NCBI RefSeq assembly: GCF_003626635.1
Contig: NZ_RAZT01000003.1
Span: 496,001 to 560,000 of the forward strand
Length of the DNA stretch: 64,000 bases
From: Micromonospora musae
GTDB taxonomy: Bacteria > Actinomycetota > Actinomycetes > Mycobacteriales > Micromonosporaceae
Reading direction: 5' to 3'
The notes beneath the pieces are model-generated. The model was not told the DNA's origin. It saw nothing but the letters and a program-made list of their open reading frames with translations, and did no database searches. Positions within the stretch are counted from its first letter, which is position 1, and every line of letters begins with the position of its first letter. Both the position numbers and the translations under genes were made by a program. Positions 8,630 to 17,869 of the stretch are shown here, in pieces.

Positions 8630-9010
8630 TCAGGCGCCGGCCGGCCCCGGCGGCGGCGTGAAGACGCCGACGTGGTTGCCGGCCGGATCGAGGATGTGGG
8701 CGAAGGTGAGCCCGTTGTCGTTCCGCTTCGTCGGCACCAGCACCTTGCCGCCCGCCGCCTCGGCCCGCCGACAGGTCTCCGCCACGTCGGTCACCTGCAC
8801 GTAGAAGATCGCGTAGTTCGGCCCGGTCCCGGCGGTGCCACGGATCGCGCCGCCGATCCCGCCCTCGCCGCCCTCGGTCGTCCGGTACGACGCCTCCCCG
8901 CTCCCCTGCTCGGTGAAGCTCCAGCCGAAGAGGTCGCCGTAGAACCGCTGCGCCTCGTCGGGCCGTTCGGTGCCGATCTCGAACCAGGTGACGGCGTTGT
9001 CGATGGTCAT
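8630..9010 (-). CDS. VOC (glyoxalase/bleomycin-resistance) superfamily protein
   Basis: 126-residue vicinal-oxygen-chelate fold protein. Two babbb modules are visible: VTWFEIGTERPDEAQRFYGDLFGW near the start and FYVQVTDVAETCRRAEAAGGKVLVP in the middle, ending with the typical ILDPAGNHVGVF strand. Proteins of this type are metal-dependent lyases, dioxygenases or drug-binding proteins; the substrate cannot be read. ATG 9010 has GGGAGG upstream. About 170 bp of non-coding DNA separates it from the WYL regulator on the same strand. Confidence 0.88.
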   Translation of the reverse strand: MTIDNAVTWFEIGTERPDEAQRFYGDLFGWSFTEQGSGEASYRTTEGGEGGIGGAIRGTAGTGPNYAIFYVQVTDVAETCRRAEAAGGKVLVPTKRNDNGLTFAHILDPAGNHVGVFTPPPGPAGA

Positions 9011-9176
9011 CTGTGGCCTCCCGTTCCACGCGCCGGCCACCCGGCCGGCGCTGTCAGAAACCAGCCTCGGCCTCGCTCGCGACACCGTGCTGTCGGTGTT
9101 TCCCGGGCAGGTCCACGAACTTCCGCACCGGCGCCGCGCGGGCTCCACCCCGGCGGCGAGGTGTGGCCGGCCGCGC

Positions 9177-9869
9177 TCAGACCAGACTGAGCGGGCGCAC
9201 CCGCTCGTGGGGGATGTCGAGGTCATCGAGGCTCAGTTCCCGGGTGACCACCTCGGAGAGCGGCTGCACGGACACGATCCGGTCGGTGCGGAAGGCGCGG
9301 ACTCCGGCGCGCAGCCGGCACCAGGCGAGCAGATACCAGTGCCGCGGGTTGCCCAGGTAACCCAACGGCTCCACCGCGCGCAGCGAGTCGGCGCCGCTGC
9401 GGTCGGCGTACCGGATGCGAAGCACCCGCCGCGCGAGGACCGCGTCGGCGACCGCGGCCGGGACGGGCGTCACCGGCCCGTCGCCGATCAGGTGCACCCG
9501 GCCCGCGAGCCGGTGCGCCTCGGCGACGTCCGCCGCCGGCATCACGGCGACGAGCTTGCGCAGCGCGGTGGCGGCGGCCGCGGCGAAGGGCGTGCCGCGC
9601 AGCCGGTGCAGCGCCATCGCCATCGCCACGGCCTCAGCCGCGGTCAGGTTGACCGGCGGCAGGGTGCGGGCACCGTCCAGCACGTAGCCGCCGGTGCGGC
9701 CCGGCTCGGCCCAGATCGGCACCCCGGACTGCTGGAGCGCGCCGATGTCACGTTCGATGGTGCGGCTGCTCACCTCGAAGCGCGCGGCCAGCCAGCGGGC
9801 GCTGCGCGGCCGCGGTGACACCGCCCGCAGCTCCTCGACCAGGGCGTAGAGGCGGTCGGTGCGGTTCAC
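9177..9869 (-). CDS. WYL-domain transcriptional regulator (YafY/PafC type)
   Basis: 230 residues. An N-terminal HTH_11-type winged helix (WLAARFEVSSRTIERDIGALQQ) is followed by a linker and a WYL domain with the diagnostic region HWYLLAWCRLR and a C-terminal extension RAFRTDRIVSVQPL. WYL regulators sense nucleic-acid or other ligands and usually control neighbouring or DNA-damage/defence genes. GTG 9869 is the start that gives the standard N-terminus NRTDRLYALVEEL. The nearest genes are the VOC protein downstream and glnA2 upstream, all on the same strand; the target is unknown. Confidence 0.9.
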   Translation of the reverse strand: MNRTDRLYALVEELRAVSPRPRSARWLAARFEVSSRTIERDIGALQQSGVPIWAEPGRTGGYVLDGARTLPPVNLTAAEAVAMAMALHRLRGTPFAAAAATALRKLVAVMPAADVAEAHRLAGRVHLIGDGPVTPVPAAVADAVLARRVLRIRYADRSGADSLRAVEPLGYLGNPRHWYLLAWCRLRAGVRAFRTDRIVSVQPLSEVVTRELSLDDLDIPHERVRPLSLV

Positions 9870-9934
9870 CGCGTCAGGCTAGGCCGGGGGTACGACGAAC
9901 CCGCGCGACCCGTACGTCCCTGCGGTGGAACCGG

Positions 9935-11284
9935 TCAGAGCGACAGGTAACGCTGCCGCTCGTACGGGGTGACCTCGCGGCGGTACTGCTCCCACTCGGT
10001 GCGCTTGTTCCGCAGGAAGAAGTCGAAGACGTGCTCACCGAGCACCTCGGCGACGAGTTCCGACCCGGCCATCACGTCGATCGCCTCGGCGAGGTTCTCC
10101 GGCAGCGCCTCGTACCCCATCGCGCGCCGCTCCGCGCTGGTCAGCGACCAGACGTCGTCCTCGGCGCCCGGCGGCAGCTCGTAGCCCTCCTCGATCCCCT
10201 TCAGGCCGGCGCCGAGCAGCACCGCGAAGGCGAGGTACGGGTTCGCCGCCGAGTCCGGCGAGCGCACCTCGACCCGGGCCGAGTTCGGCTTCCCGTACGC
10301 GGGCACCCGCACCAGCGCCGAGCGGTTGAGGTGACCCCAGCAGACGTACGCGGGGCTCTCCGTGATCCGGTCCGGCAGGTGCTGCGGGAAGAGCCGCTTG
10401 TACGAGTTGACCCACTGGTTGGTGACCGCCGTGTACTCGCGGGCGTGCACCAGCTGGCCGGCGATGAAGGACTTCGCGACCTTGGAGAGCTTCATCGGGT
10501 CGCCGCCGTCGTGGAACGCGTTGCGCTCCCCCTCGAAGAGCGACAGATGGAGGTGCATGCCGCTGCCCGGCTGGTCGGTGAAGGGCTTCGGCATGAAGCT
10601 CGCCTGCACGCCGGTGGAGAGCGCCACCTCCTTGACGACGTGCCGGAAGGTCATGATGTTGTCGGCGGTGGTGAGCGCGTCGGCGTACCGCAGGTCGATC
10701 TCCTGCTGCCCGGGCGCCACCTCGTGGTGGCTGAACTCCACCGAGATGCCGATCCGCTCCAGGGAGAGCACCGCCTGGCGGCGGAAGTCCCGCGCCACGG
10801 CGTGGGTGGTGTGCTCGAAGTAGCCGCCGGTGTCGACGGGGGTGGGCAGCGAGCCGTCCTGCGGGCCGTCCTCGAGCAGGAAGAACTCGATCTCCGGATG
10901 GATGTAGAAGGTGAAGCCCTTGTCGGCGGCCCGGGAGAGCGCCCGGCGCAGCACGTGCCGCGGGTCGGCCCAGGACGGGCTGCCGTCGGGAAGCAGGATG
11001 TCGCAGAACATCCGGGCGCTCTCGCCGCTGACGCCACCCTCGAACGGGAAGACCTGGAAGGTGGTCGGGTCGGGCATGGCCACCATGTCCGATTCGAAGA
11101 CCCGGGCGAAGCCCTCGATGGAGGAGCCGTCGAAGCCGATGCCCTCCTCGAACGCGGCCTCCAGCTCGGCGGGGGCGACCGAGACGCTCTTGAGCGTGCC
11201 GAGCACGTCGGTGAACCACAGCCGGACGAACCGGATGTCCCGCTCTTCCAGCGTACGGAGGACGAACTCCTGCTGACGGTCCAC
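9935..11284 (-). CDS. glnA2: Glutamine synthetase-like enzyme, GlnA2 type
   Basis: Glutamine synthetase type I fold, 449 residues from GTG 11284. This start gives MDRQQEFVLRTLEER, like known GlnA2 proteins, and places GAGG at a better distance than GTG 11290. Motifs: N-terminal GFDGSSIEGF, ATP/metal motif EIEFFLL, the latch region with PGSGMHLHLSLF, NSYKRL and the R-rich SARVEVRSPDSAANPYLAFA. The adenylylation motif NLYDLP of GlnA1 is replaced by DDVWSLTSAE, so the modifiable Tyr is absent. In Streptomyces, GlnA2/GlnA3 relatives act on polyamines; whether this one makes glutamine or gamma-glutamyl compounds is open. glnE lies about 5 kb downstream on the same strand. Confidence 0.93.
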   Translation of the reverse strand: MDRQQEFVLRTLEERDIRFVRLWFTDVLGTLKSVSVAPAELEAAFEEGIGFDGSSIEGFARVFESDMVAMPDPTTFQVFPFEGGVSGESARMFCDILLPDGSPSWADPRHVLRRALSRAADKGFTFYIHPEIEFFLLEDGPQDGSLPTPVDTGGYFEHTTHAVARDFRRQAVLSLERIGISVEFSHHEVAPGQQEIDLRYADALTTADNIMTFRHVVKEVALSTGVQASFMPKPFTDQPGSGMHLHLSLFEGERNAFHDGGDPMKLSKVAKSFIAGQLVHAREYTAVTNQWVNSYKRLFPQHLPDRITESPAYVCWGHLNRSALVRVPAYGKPNSARVEVRSPDSAANPYLAFAVLLGAGLKGIEEGYELPPGAEDDVWSLTSAERRAMGYEALPENLAEAIDVMAGSELVAEVLGEHVFDFFLRNKRTEWEQYRREVTPYERQRYLSL

Positions 11285-11517
11285 TTCCACCCCTCGTGAC
11301 GCTCTTCGTTACCGCCGGCCGGGCCGGCGCGGCCTGACCGACCAGTCTCCACCGGCCTGGTTACGCCGACGTTACGCGACGGGCCGGCACCCGTCCCGTC
11401 GTGCGCCGGCAGGCAGGCCGGCGGGCCGCGCCGCCGGCCGCCGGCCCCCGGGTCGGGGAACTCCGGCGTCTCCCGCGCCCGTGGTGTCGGCCCGACGCTC
11501 TGGGGAAAGATGGGGCC

Positions 11518-13278
11518 ATGCCCACCCTGCGTATCGCCTTGTCCCAGGTCAACCCGACCGTCGGGGACCTCGCCGGCAACGCGCGCCTGGTCCGCGACTG
11601 GGTGCGCCGGGCCGCCGACGCGGGAGCTCAGCTCGTCGCGTTCCCCGAGATGATGCTGACCGGGTACCCGGTGGAGGACCTGGTCTTCCGGCGGTCGTTC
11701 GTGGCGGCGTCGAAGGCGACGCTGGACCGGCTCGCCGCCGACCTCGCCGCGGACGGGCTGGGCGAGCTGCCGGTGGTCGTCGGCTACCTGGACGCCGACG
11801 GGCCGCCGCAGGTCTCCGGCGACGCCGAGCCGGGCCGGGGCGCGCGCAACGCCGCCGCCGTGCTGCACCGCGGCGTGGTGGCGGCCAGCTACTTCAAGCA
11901 CCACCTGCCCAACTACGGGGTCTTCGACGAGGACCGGTACTTCCTGCCCGGCGACATGCTCACCGTCGTGCGGATCGGCGGGGTGGACGTGGCCGTGACC
12001 ATCTGCGAGGACCTGTGGCAGGCGGGCGGCCCGTTCGCCGCGGCCCGCCAGGCCGGGGTGGGCCTGGTGGTCAACATCAACGGCTCACCGTACGAGCTGA
12101 ACAAGGACGACATCCGGCTGCCGCTGGTCCGCCGCCGGGCCGCGGAGGCCGACGCCGCCATCGCGTACGTCAACATGGTCGGCGGGCAGGACGAGTTGGT
12201 CTTCGAGGGGGACTCGATGATCGTCTCGGCCGACGGTGAGCTGCTCACCCGCGCCCCCCAGTTCGTGGAGCACCTGCTCGTGCACGACCTGGAGCTGCCC
12301 GCCGCCGGGGAGCCGGTCGATACGGGCGAACGGCTCGCCGACGGGCTACGGGTGCTCCGGACGACCGTCAGCGAGGAGCTGCCGGCCCCCGTGGGTCCAC
12401 CCGCGGTCGGCGGGACGATCGAGCCGGTCGCCGACGAGGCCGAGGTCTGGCACGCGTTGGTGCTCGGCCTGCGCGACTACGTCAACAAGAACCGTTTCCC
12501 GTCGGTGGTGCTGGGCCTCTCCGGCGGCATCGACTCGGCCGTGGTGGCCACGCTGGCCGTCGACGCGCTCGGCCCGCAGCGGGTGGTCGCGGTCTCCCTG
12601 CCCAGCCAGCACTCCTCCGAGCACTCCCGGGAGGATGCGGCGGACCTCGCCAAGCGCACCGGGCTGGACTACCGGATCGAGCCGATCCAGCCGATGGTGG
12701 ACGCCTTCCTCGCCAACCTGTCGCTCTCCGGCGTGACGGTGGAGAACCTCCAGGCCCGGGTACGCGGGGTGATCCTGATGGCACTGTCGAACCAGGAGGG
12801 CCACCTGGTCCTGACCACCGGCAACAAGAGCGAACTGGCGGTCGGCTACTCGACGCTCTACGGCGACTCGGTGGGCGGCTTCAACCCGGTGAAGGACGTC
12901 TGGAAGACGCTCGTCTGGCGGCTTGCCAAGTGGCGCAACGCCGACGCCGTACGACGCGGCGAGACCCCGCCGATCCCGGAGAGCTCCATCGGCAAGCCGC
13001 CGAGCGCGGAGCTGAGCCCGGGCCAGCTCGACAGCGACACGCTGCCCGACTACGACGTACTCGACCCGATCCTGATCGGCTACGTCGACGGCGATCTCGG
13101 TCGCGACGGGCTGGTCGGGGCGGGGCACGACCCGGCGGTGGTCGACAAGGTGCTGCGGATGGTGGATACCGCCGAGTACAAGCGCCGGCAGGCAGCGCCG
13201 GGCCCGAAGATCTCGATGAAGGCCTTCGGTCGGGACCGGCGGCTCCCGATCACCAACCGCTGGCGGGAGGACGGCTGA
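11518..13278 (+). CDS. nadE: Glutamine-dependent NAD+ synthetase
   Basis: Final step of NAD synthesis: amidation of nicotinic acid adenine dinucleotide with ATP and glutamine. 586 residues. The N-terminal nitrilase-type amidase has the Glu-Lys-Cys triad ([30 protein letters not shown]). The C-terminal synthetase has the ATP-pyrophosphatase P-loop [28 protein letters not shown] and the [14 protein letters not shown] end. ATG 11518 is chosen because the conserved strand [11 protein letters not shown] follows at once. Divergent from glnA2. panB follows 122 bp downstream on the same strand and may be independently expressed. Confidence 0.96.
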   Translation: MPTLRIALSQVNPTVGDLAGNARLVRDWVRRAADAGAQLVAFPEMMLTGYPVEDLVFRRSFVAASKATLDRLAADLAADGLGELPVVVGYLDADGPPQVSGDAEPGRGARNAAAVLHRGVVAASYFKHHLPNYGVFDEDRYFLPGDMLTVVRIGGVDVAVTICEDLWQAGGPFAAARQAGVGLVVNINGSPYELNKDDIRLPLVRRRAAEADAAIAYVNMVGGQDELVFEGDSMIVSADGELLTRAPQFVEHLLVHDLELPAAGEPVDTGERLADGLRVLRTTVSEELPAPVGPPAVGGTIEPVADEAEVWHALVLGLRDYVNKNRFPSVVLGLSGGIDSAVVATLAVDALGPQRVVAVSLPSQHSSEHSREDAADLAKRTGLDYRIEPIQPMVDAFLANLSLSGVTVENLQARVRGVILMALSNQEGHLVLTTGNKSELAVGYSTLYGDSVGGFNPVKDVWKTLVWRLAKWRNADAVRRGETPPIPESSIGKPPSAELSPGQLDSDTLPDYDVLDPILIGYVDGDLGRDGLVGAGHDPAVVDKVLRMVDTAEYKRRQAAPGPKISMKAFGRDRRLPITNRWREDG

Positions 13279-13400
13279 CGTACCCCGGTCGGTGTCGGAG
13301 TGAAATCCTCCACTGCGCCCTGCCGCCGCCGGGTCGTCCGGTGCGACGATCGCGGCGGAACCCGGGGACCGCGCACGCGGCCTCGAGGAAGGAGAGAGCC

Positions 13401-14246
13401 ATGGTGGAGTCCACCCCGACCGAGGTGACCGCCCTCTACGGCGGGCCGGCGACCCGGCGGGTACGCACCCGTGACCTGATCGCCGCCAAGGAGCGCGGCG
13501 AGCGGTGGCCGATGCTCACGTCGTACGACCAGTACACCGCGTCGATCTTCGACCAGGCCGGCATCCCGGTGCTGCTGGTCGGCGACTCGGCGGCGAACAA
13601 CGTCTTCGGCTACGAGACGACGATCCCGGTCACCGCCGAGGAGCTGCTGCCGCTGGTACGCGCGGTGGTCCGGGCCACCCGCCAGGCGCTGATCGTCGGC
13701 GACCTGCCGTTCGGCTCGTACGAGGAGGGTCCGGCGCAGGCGCTGCGCACCGCCGTCCGGTTCATGAAGGAGGGCGGCTGCCACGCGGTGAAGCTGGAGG
13801 GTGGCCGGCGCTGCGCCGAGCAGATCGCCGCGATCACCGGCGCCGGCATTCCGGTGATGGCGCACATCGGCTTCACCCCGCAGAGCGAGCACGCCATCGG
13901 TGGCTACCGGGTGCAGGGGCGCGGCGACGCCGCCGAGGAGGTGCTCGCCGACGCCCGGGCGGTGGCCGAGGCGGGCGCGTTCGCCGTCGTCCTGGAGATG
14001 GTGCCGGGCGACGTCGCGAAGCGGATCACCACCGAGCTGAGCATCCCGACGGTGGGCATCGGTGCCGGTCCGGCCACCGACGCCCAGGTGCTGGTCTGGC
14101 AGGACATGGCCGGGCTGCGCACCGGCCGGGCGCCCCGCTTCGTCAAGCGGTACGCCGACCTGGCCGGCGCCCTCGCCGACGCCACCCAGCGCTTCGCCGA
14201 CGAGGTACGCGGCGGCCAGTTCCCCACCGCCGAGCACACCTTCTAG
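13401..14246 (+). CDS. panB: 3-methyl-2-oxobutanoate hydroxymethyltransferase
   Basis: First committed step of pantothenate/CoA synthesis: transfer of a hydroxymethyl group from methylene-tetrahydrofolate to 2-oxoisovalerate. 281 residues, family-typical. Metal ligands in [14 protein letters not shown] and [12 protein letters not shown], the substrate Lys in [21 protein letters not shown], and the catalytic Glu in VVLEMVP are all visible, followed by [20 protein letters not shown] 13401 has AAGGAGAG upstream. The TAG stop lies in the CTAG at which the 165-bp inverted-repeat element begins, so the element abuts or contributes the stop codon. The C-terminus TAEHTF looks natural. Confidence 0.97.
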   Translation: MVESTPTEVTALYGGPATRRVRTRDLIAAKERGERWPMLTSYDQYTASIFDQAGIPVLLVGDSAANNVFGYETTIPVTAEELLPLVRAVVRATRQALIVGDLPFGSYEEGPAQALRTAVRFMKEGGCHAVKLEGGRRCAEQIAAITGAGIPVMAHIGFTPQSEHAIGGYRVQGRGDAAEEVLADARAVAEAGAFAVVLEMVPGDVAKRITTELSIPTVGIGAGPATDAQVLVWQDMAGLRTGRAPRFVKRYADLAGALADATQRFADEVRGGQFPTAEHTF

Positions 14247-14409
14247 GGTCTGTTTCATAAGGCTCGCCCGAGCGAGCCGAGTCCCAGGCGGCGGTCCGGC
14301 AAGGCGGAGGTTCGTGCGGATACCGGTGTGGTATCCGGACGAACCTCCAACGCGGCCGGTCATCGCCTGGGGCCGGCGCAGCCGGGCACGGTCTTATGAA
14401 ACAGACCCT
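14245..14409. mobile_element. 165-bp inverted-repeat element, copy A (MITE-like)
   Basis: Perfect 17-bp terminal inverted repeats, AGGGTCTGTTTCATAAG at 14245-14261 and its complement at 14393-14409. A central long hairpin at 14306-14348 has arms GGAGGTTCGT-N2-GGATACC, loop GGTGT and the complement. The internal sequence (AGGCGGCGGTCCGGCAAGGC, then GGATACCGGTGT) recurs at the same relative place in copy B at 54,346. No coding sequence. The termini resemble IS5-group ends and the left end sits in CTAG, which fits a YTAR target, but no target duplication is visible on the right. It may also act as a terminator for panB. Confidence 0.75.
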
Positions 14410-14550
14410 CGCCGCGCGTCTGGCCGGATGCCGGGGCAGCGCGCCGGCGTCCGGCCCCCCGGCCCCGTGGGCGAGGTCGACCGGCGTCGGCCGGGTCACG
14501 GTCCTGCCGGGCACCTCGCCGCCCGCCGTCGAACGCCGGCGGGGTGACCG

Positions 14551-15249
14551 TCAGAGATCGGTGACGCGGATGCCGGAGTGCGCCTTGTAGCGCTTGTTGA
14601 TGGCGATCAGGTTGGCGGTGAACGCCTCGATCTGGTGGGCGTTGCGCAGCCGGCCGGCGTAGATCCCGCGCATGCCGGGGATCCGCGCGGCTAGGGCGGC
14701 GACGACGCCCACGACGTCCCGGTCCTCGGTGCAGATCAGCACGTCCAGCTCGATCCGGTCGACCTCCGGGTCGGCCAGCAGCGGCGCGCTGACGTGGTTG
14801 AACGCCGCGCAGACCCGGGAGTCGGGCAGCAGTGCAGCGGCCTGCTGCACCGCGCTGCCCTCCTCCACCTTCAGCGGGTACGGACCCTGCTTGTCGAAGC
14901 CGAGCGGGTTGACGCAGTCGACGACGATCTTGCCGGCGAGCGGCTCGGCGAGGGCGGCGACGACGGCCGCGTGCCCGTCCCACGGGACCGCGATGATGAC
15001 CACGTCGCTGTCCCGGGCCACCTCCTCGTTGTCCGCGCCCGCGATGCTCGCCCCGGCCGGCACGCCCGGCAACGCCGCGATCTCCTGCGCCGAGGCGGCG
15101 GCCCGCTCGGCGGAGCGCGATCCGATCAGCACCGTCTGCCCGGCCCGGGCGAACCGGTAGGCGAGGCCTCGCCCCTGGTCACCGGTGCCGCCGATGATGC
15201 CGACGGTCAGCCCGGTCACGTCGGGCAGCGTGCTCGCGTCGTATCCCAT
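14551..15249 (-). CDS. npdG: NADPH-dependent F420 reductase (F420H2:NADP+ oxidoreductase)
   Basis: Hydride transfer between coenzyme F420 and NADP(H). 232 residues with an N-terminal dinucleotide-binding strand VGIIGGTGDQGRGLAYRFARAG, in which the GGTGDQG variant is diagnostic of Fno/NpdG. It continues with SRSAERA for NADP phosphate binding, VVIIAVPWDGH, and VDCVNPLGFDKQGPY. The end KRYKAHSGIRVTDL matches the family. ATG 15249 (GYDASTLPDVTG) with GAGGATGAG upstream. It supports F420 use in this organism, as is normal for Micromonosporaceae. No biosynthetic F420 genes are nearby. Confidence 0.93.
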   Translation of the reverse strand: MGYDASTLPDVTGLTVGIIGGTGDQGRGLAYRFARAGQTVLIGSRSAERAAASAQEIAALPGVPAGASIAGADNEEVARDSDVVIIAVPWDGHAAVVAALAEPLAGKIVVDCVNPLGFDKQGPYPLKVEEGSAVQQAAALLPDSRVCAAFNHVSAPLLADPEVDRIELDVLICTEDRDVVGVVAALAARIPGMRGIYAGRLRNAHQIEAFTANLIAINKRYKAHSGIRVTDL

Positions 15250-15343
15250 GGGCTCATCCTCGCAAACCCCCGGCCACCCGCCGAGAGGCAGGCACCCGGC
15301 ACGGGCGGACCGCTCCCGCGCCGGGCGCGACGGCGGACGCCGG

Positions 15344-16774
15344 TCAGGCGCGTTCGAAGAGCACGGTCCGGCCGGCCGGGTCGGCGCTGACGAGGCGGGC
15401 CCGGATCCGTTCGCCGAGGGGCAGGTCACCGAGGCAGCGGGAGCGTACCGGCGGATCGTCCAGGGCCACCGTCCCACCGGGCGGCCGGGGGCGGGAACGG
15501 CCGTTCGGCGGCGCGTCGACGTCGAGGACCGCCGCGTCGAAGACCTCCCCCACCCGCTCCGCCAGCAGCACCGCCTCGGTGAGCTCCACCGCGCCGCGGG
15601 CGGCGGCGGAGGCCGCCCGATCCGTCGTCGCCATCACCTCCGGCAGCCGGGGCAGCGCCGCGCGCGCCCAGTCCGGCACCGGGCGGTCCTCGTGCAGGGC
15701 CAGGCAGACCTCGGTGGCGTACCGGTCGGCGAGCCGTCGCAGCGGGGCCGTGACGTGGGCATACGCGGCCGCGACCCCGCCGTGCTCCGGCTGTTGCGGC
15801 AGTTCGCCGTCGAAGGCGGTGTACGCGGCCCCGCGCATCAGCTCGGCCGCCTGGTCGATGAAGGCCGCCGCCCGGGGCTGCGCGGGGTCGAGGCCGGCGA
15901 TGACCTCGCCGGGGCTGGCCCCCTCGGGCCAGTGCACGCCCAGCGGCGCGGCGGCGGTACGCAACCGCTCCACCGCCTCCGGCTTCGGCGCCGGCATCGT
16001 ACGCAGCAGCCCGATCCGCCCGGCGAGCATGATGTCGGCCGCCGCCATCCCGGTGAGCAGGGAGATCTGGGCGTTGTGCTCCTCCATCGGCACGGGCCCG
16101 CGCAGCACCAACCGCCAGCCGTCACCGTCGGCCTCGACCTCCTGCTCGGGCAGCGGCAGGTTGATCGCCCCGCGGCGCAGTCCGCGCTCGGTCAGCCGTA
16201 CGCCGAGCTCCGGAAGCAGGGCGATGGGTTCGGGCAGCCGGCCTTCGTCGGCCCCGGCCTGCACCCCGGCGTAGTCCAGCTGGGCGCGGCTGCGAACGAG
16301 GGCCCGTTCCAGTTCGACCGCGACCGTCGCGCCGTCGGCGTCCAGGTCGATGGTCCAGACGACGGCGGGGCGGTCGACGTCGGGGAGCAGGCTCGCGGCG
16401 CCCTCGCTGAGGGACTTCGGGTGCAGCGGCACGGTGCCGTCCGGCAGGTAGACGGTCTGACCTCGATGCCAGGTCTCCTCGTCCAACGCACCGCCGGGAC
16501 GGACGCGCGCTGCCACGTCGGCGATCGCGTACCGCACCCGGTAGCCGCCGCCGGGGCGGCGGCTGAGGTGCATCGCCTGGTCGAGATCACGGGAGCCGGC
16601 CGGATCCACCGTCAGGAACGGAACATCGGTCCGGTCGACGCCGGGTCGGGGCGGGTCGGCGGCTGCGGCGTCCGCCTCCTGCCGGGCCGCCGCCGGGAAC
16701 TCCTCGGGGAGTCCCAGCTCGCGGCGCAGCGCGGCGAAGTCGATGCGGGGCGCGAGGACGCGTCGGATGACCAC
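15344..16774 (-). CDS. RNB-domain exoribonuclease (RNase II family)
   Basis: 476 residues, essentially a bare catalytic RNB domain. The active-site block DPAGSRDLDQAMHL carries the conserved aspartates that bind Mg. RYAIADVAARVRPGGALDEE, TVPLHPKSLSEGAASLLP and EHNAQISLLTGMAAADIML follow, with the C-terminal HVTAPLRRLADRYATE. A short C-terminal extension may be a reduced S1-like domain (LGERIRARLVSADPAGRTVLFE). The N-terminal cold-shock domains of RNase II/R are missing, as in the actinobacterial short RNB proteins. GTG 16774 is the best start. A 3'-5' RNA decay role is inferred from family. Confidence 0.88.
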   Translation of the reverse strand: MVIRRVLAPRIDFAALRRELGLPEEFPAAARQEADAAAADPPRPGVDRTDVPFLTVDPAGSRDLDQAMHLSRRPGGGYRVRYAIADVAARVRPGGALDEETWHRGQTVYLPDGTVPLHPKSLSEGAASLLPDVDRPAVVWTIDLDADGATVAVELERALVRSRAQLDYAGVQAGADEGRLPEPIALLPELGVRLTERGLRRGAINLPLPEQEVEADGDGWRLVLRGPVPMEEHNAQISLLTGMAAADIMLAGRIGLLRTMPAPKPEAVERLRTAAAPLGVHWPEGASPGEVIAGLDPAQPRAAAFIDQAAELMRGAAYTAFDGELPQQPEHGGVAAAYAHVTAPLRRLADRYATEVCLALHEDRPVPDWARAALPRLPEVMATTDRAASAAARGAVELTEAVLLAERVGEVFDAAVLDVDAPPNGRSRPRPPGGTVALDDPPVRSRCLGDLPLGERIRARLVSADPAGRTVLFERA

Positions 16775-16845
16775 GCGCCCATCCTGACAGTGCGGGCGGC
16801 GTTGCGCCCGCCCCGGGCAGCCGGGCACGCACCGTGGACCGGCGC

Positions 16846-16891
16846 GGCGTCGGTGTCGGCGTCGGCATCGGCATCGGCATCGGCATCGGCG
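16846..16891. repeat. Hexanucleotide tandem repeat (GGCATC/GGCGTC)
   Basis: About seven and a half units of a 6-bp repeat, GGCGTC/GGTGTC then GGCATC four times, lie between the RNB gene and the histone-like gene. No convincing gene covers it; the plus-strand reading would give a V/I-G dipeptide repeat (GVGVGVGIGIGIGIGG). Short slippage-prone repeat; no known function. Confidence 0.8.
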
Positions 16892-16934
16892 GGACCAACG
16901 GGCCGGCCGAGGTCCGTGCCGGCCGAGCTGCGGG

Positions 16935-16967
16935 GCGGGCCGGCCGGCCGGGAGCCGGCCGGCCCGC
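16935..16967. terminator. Perfect 14-bp hairpin downstream of the histone-like gene
   Basis: GCGGGCCGGCCGGC at 16935-16948 and its complement at 16954-16967 with a 5-nt loop (CGGGA). It lies about 70 nt beyond the stop of the minus-strand histone-like gene and is probably its terminator. Confidence 0.7.
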
Positions 16968-17037
16968 TACCCCGGTGTACGGGTGCCGACGGCGGGATCC
17001 GGGTGAGCTACCCCGGTCTTACCGGCGGCGCGGCAGG

Positions 17038-17787
17038 TCAGCGGGCGGACTTGCGGGCCGCGACGGTGGCACCGCGCGCGGTGGTGGCGCGGGTGCTGGT
17101 CGGGGTGGCCTTGCGGGGCGCCGCCGTCCGGGCCGGAGCCTTCTTGGCCGCGGCCTTCCGCGCGACGCCCGCGGTGCTGACGGTCGCCTTGCGGGCCGGA
17201 GCCTTCTTCGCGGCGGTGCTGCGCGCGGCCGTGGGGCGGGTGGTGGCGGTAGTCCGCTTGGCCGGGGCCTTCTTCGCGGGAGCCTTCTTGGCGGGGGCCT
17301 TCTTCGCGGCGGTCTTCTTCGCCGCGCCCGTGGTCCTCTTCGCGGTGCTCGTGGTCTTCCGGGCGGTGCTCGTGGCGCTCTTGCGGGCCGCGGTCGTGGA
17401 CTTGCGGGCCGCCGCCGTCGTCTTCTTCGCCGCTGCCGTGGTGGTGCGCTTGGCCGCGCCCGTGGTCTTCTTCGCCGCGCCGGCGGTCTTCTTGGCGGCC
17501 GTCGAGGCCTTGGCGGGTGCCTTCTTCGCCGTGCCGGTGGCCTTCCGGGTGGTCGTGGAGGCCTTCGCCGCGGCCTTCTTGGCGGGGGCCTTGGCGGCGG
17601 TGGTCTTCTTCGCCGGAGCGCGGCCCGCCCCGCCGGCCGCCTTCTTGGCCGGCGCCTTGGCGGCCGTCGCGGTGGTCCGGCGTGCGGGGGTGGTGCGGCT
17701 GGCGGTCGTGTTCCGCTCCGCCGCGGCGGTCTTCTTCGCGGTGGTACGTTTCGCGGCCGGTCGGGTGGCCTTCGGTGTTACGGCCAT
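17038..17787 (-). CDS. Histone H1-like Lys/Ala/Thr-rich nucleoid protein
   Basis: 249 residues made almost only of Ala, Lys, Thr, Arg and Pro, with repeated AKKAPAKKA, TAAKKT and TARKS units. These resemble eukaryotic H1 tails and the C-terminal tails of actinobacterial HupS/HupB. There is no HU domain, so it is a free-standing tail-type protein that should bind DNA non-specifically and compact the nucleoid. ATG 17787 has a strong AAGGAGGG site. Its own terminator hairpin follows. The opposite strand is also open for over 1 kb because of the Ala/Lys codon composition, but that frame has no plausible protein. Such tails are often lysine-modified; nothing here shows that. Confidence 0.88.
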   Translation of the reverse strand: MAVTPKATRPAAKRTTAKKTAAAERNTTASRTTPARRTTATAAKAPAKKAAGGAGRAPAKKTTAAKAPAKKAAAKASTTTRKATGTAKKAPAKASTAAKKTAGAAKKTTGAAKRTTTAAAKKTTAAARKSTTAARKSATSTARKTTSTAKRTTGAAKKTAAKKAPAKKAPAKKAPAKRTTATTRPTAARSTAAKKAPARKATVSTAGVARKAAAKKAPARTAAPRKATPTSTRATTARGATVAARKSAR

Positions 17788-17869
17788 CTCGGTTCCCTCC
17801 TTGGGGACGTGCTCTCGCGTGTCTCCTCGCGGAGCACGGAGTACCTCGACGCGGGCCGTCCCGCGCCGT

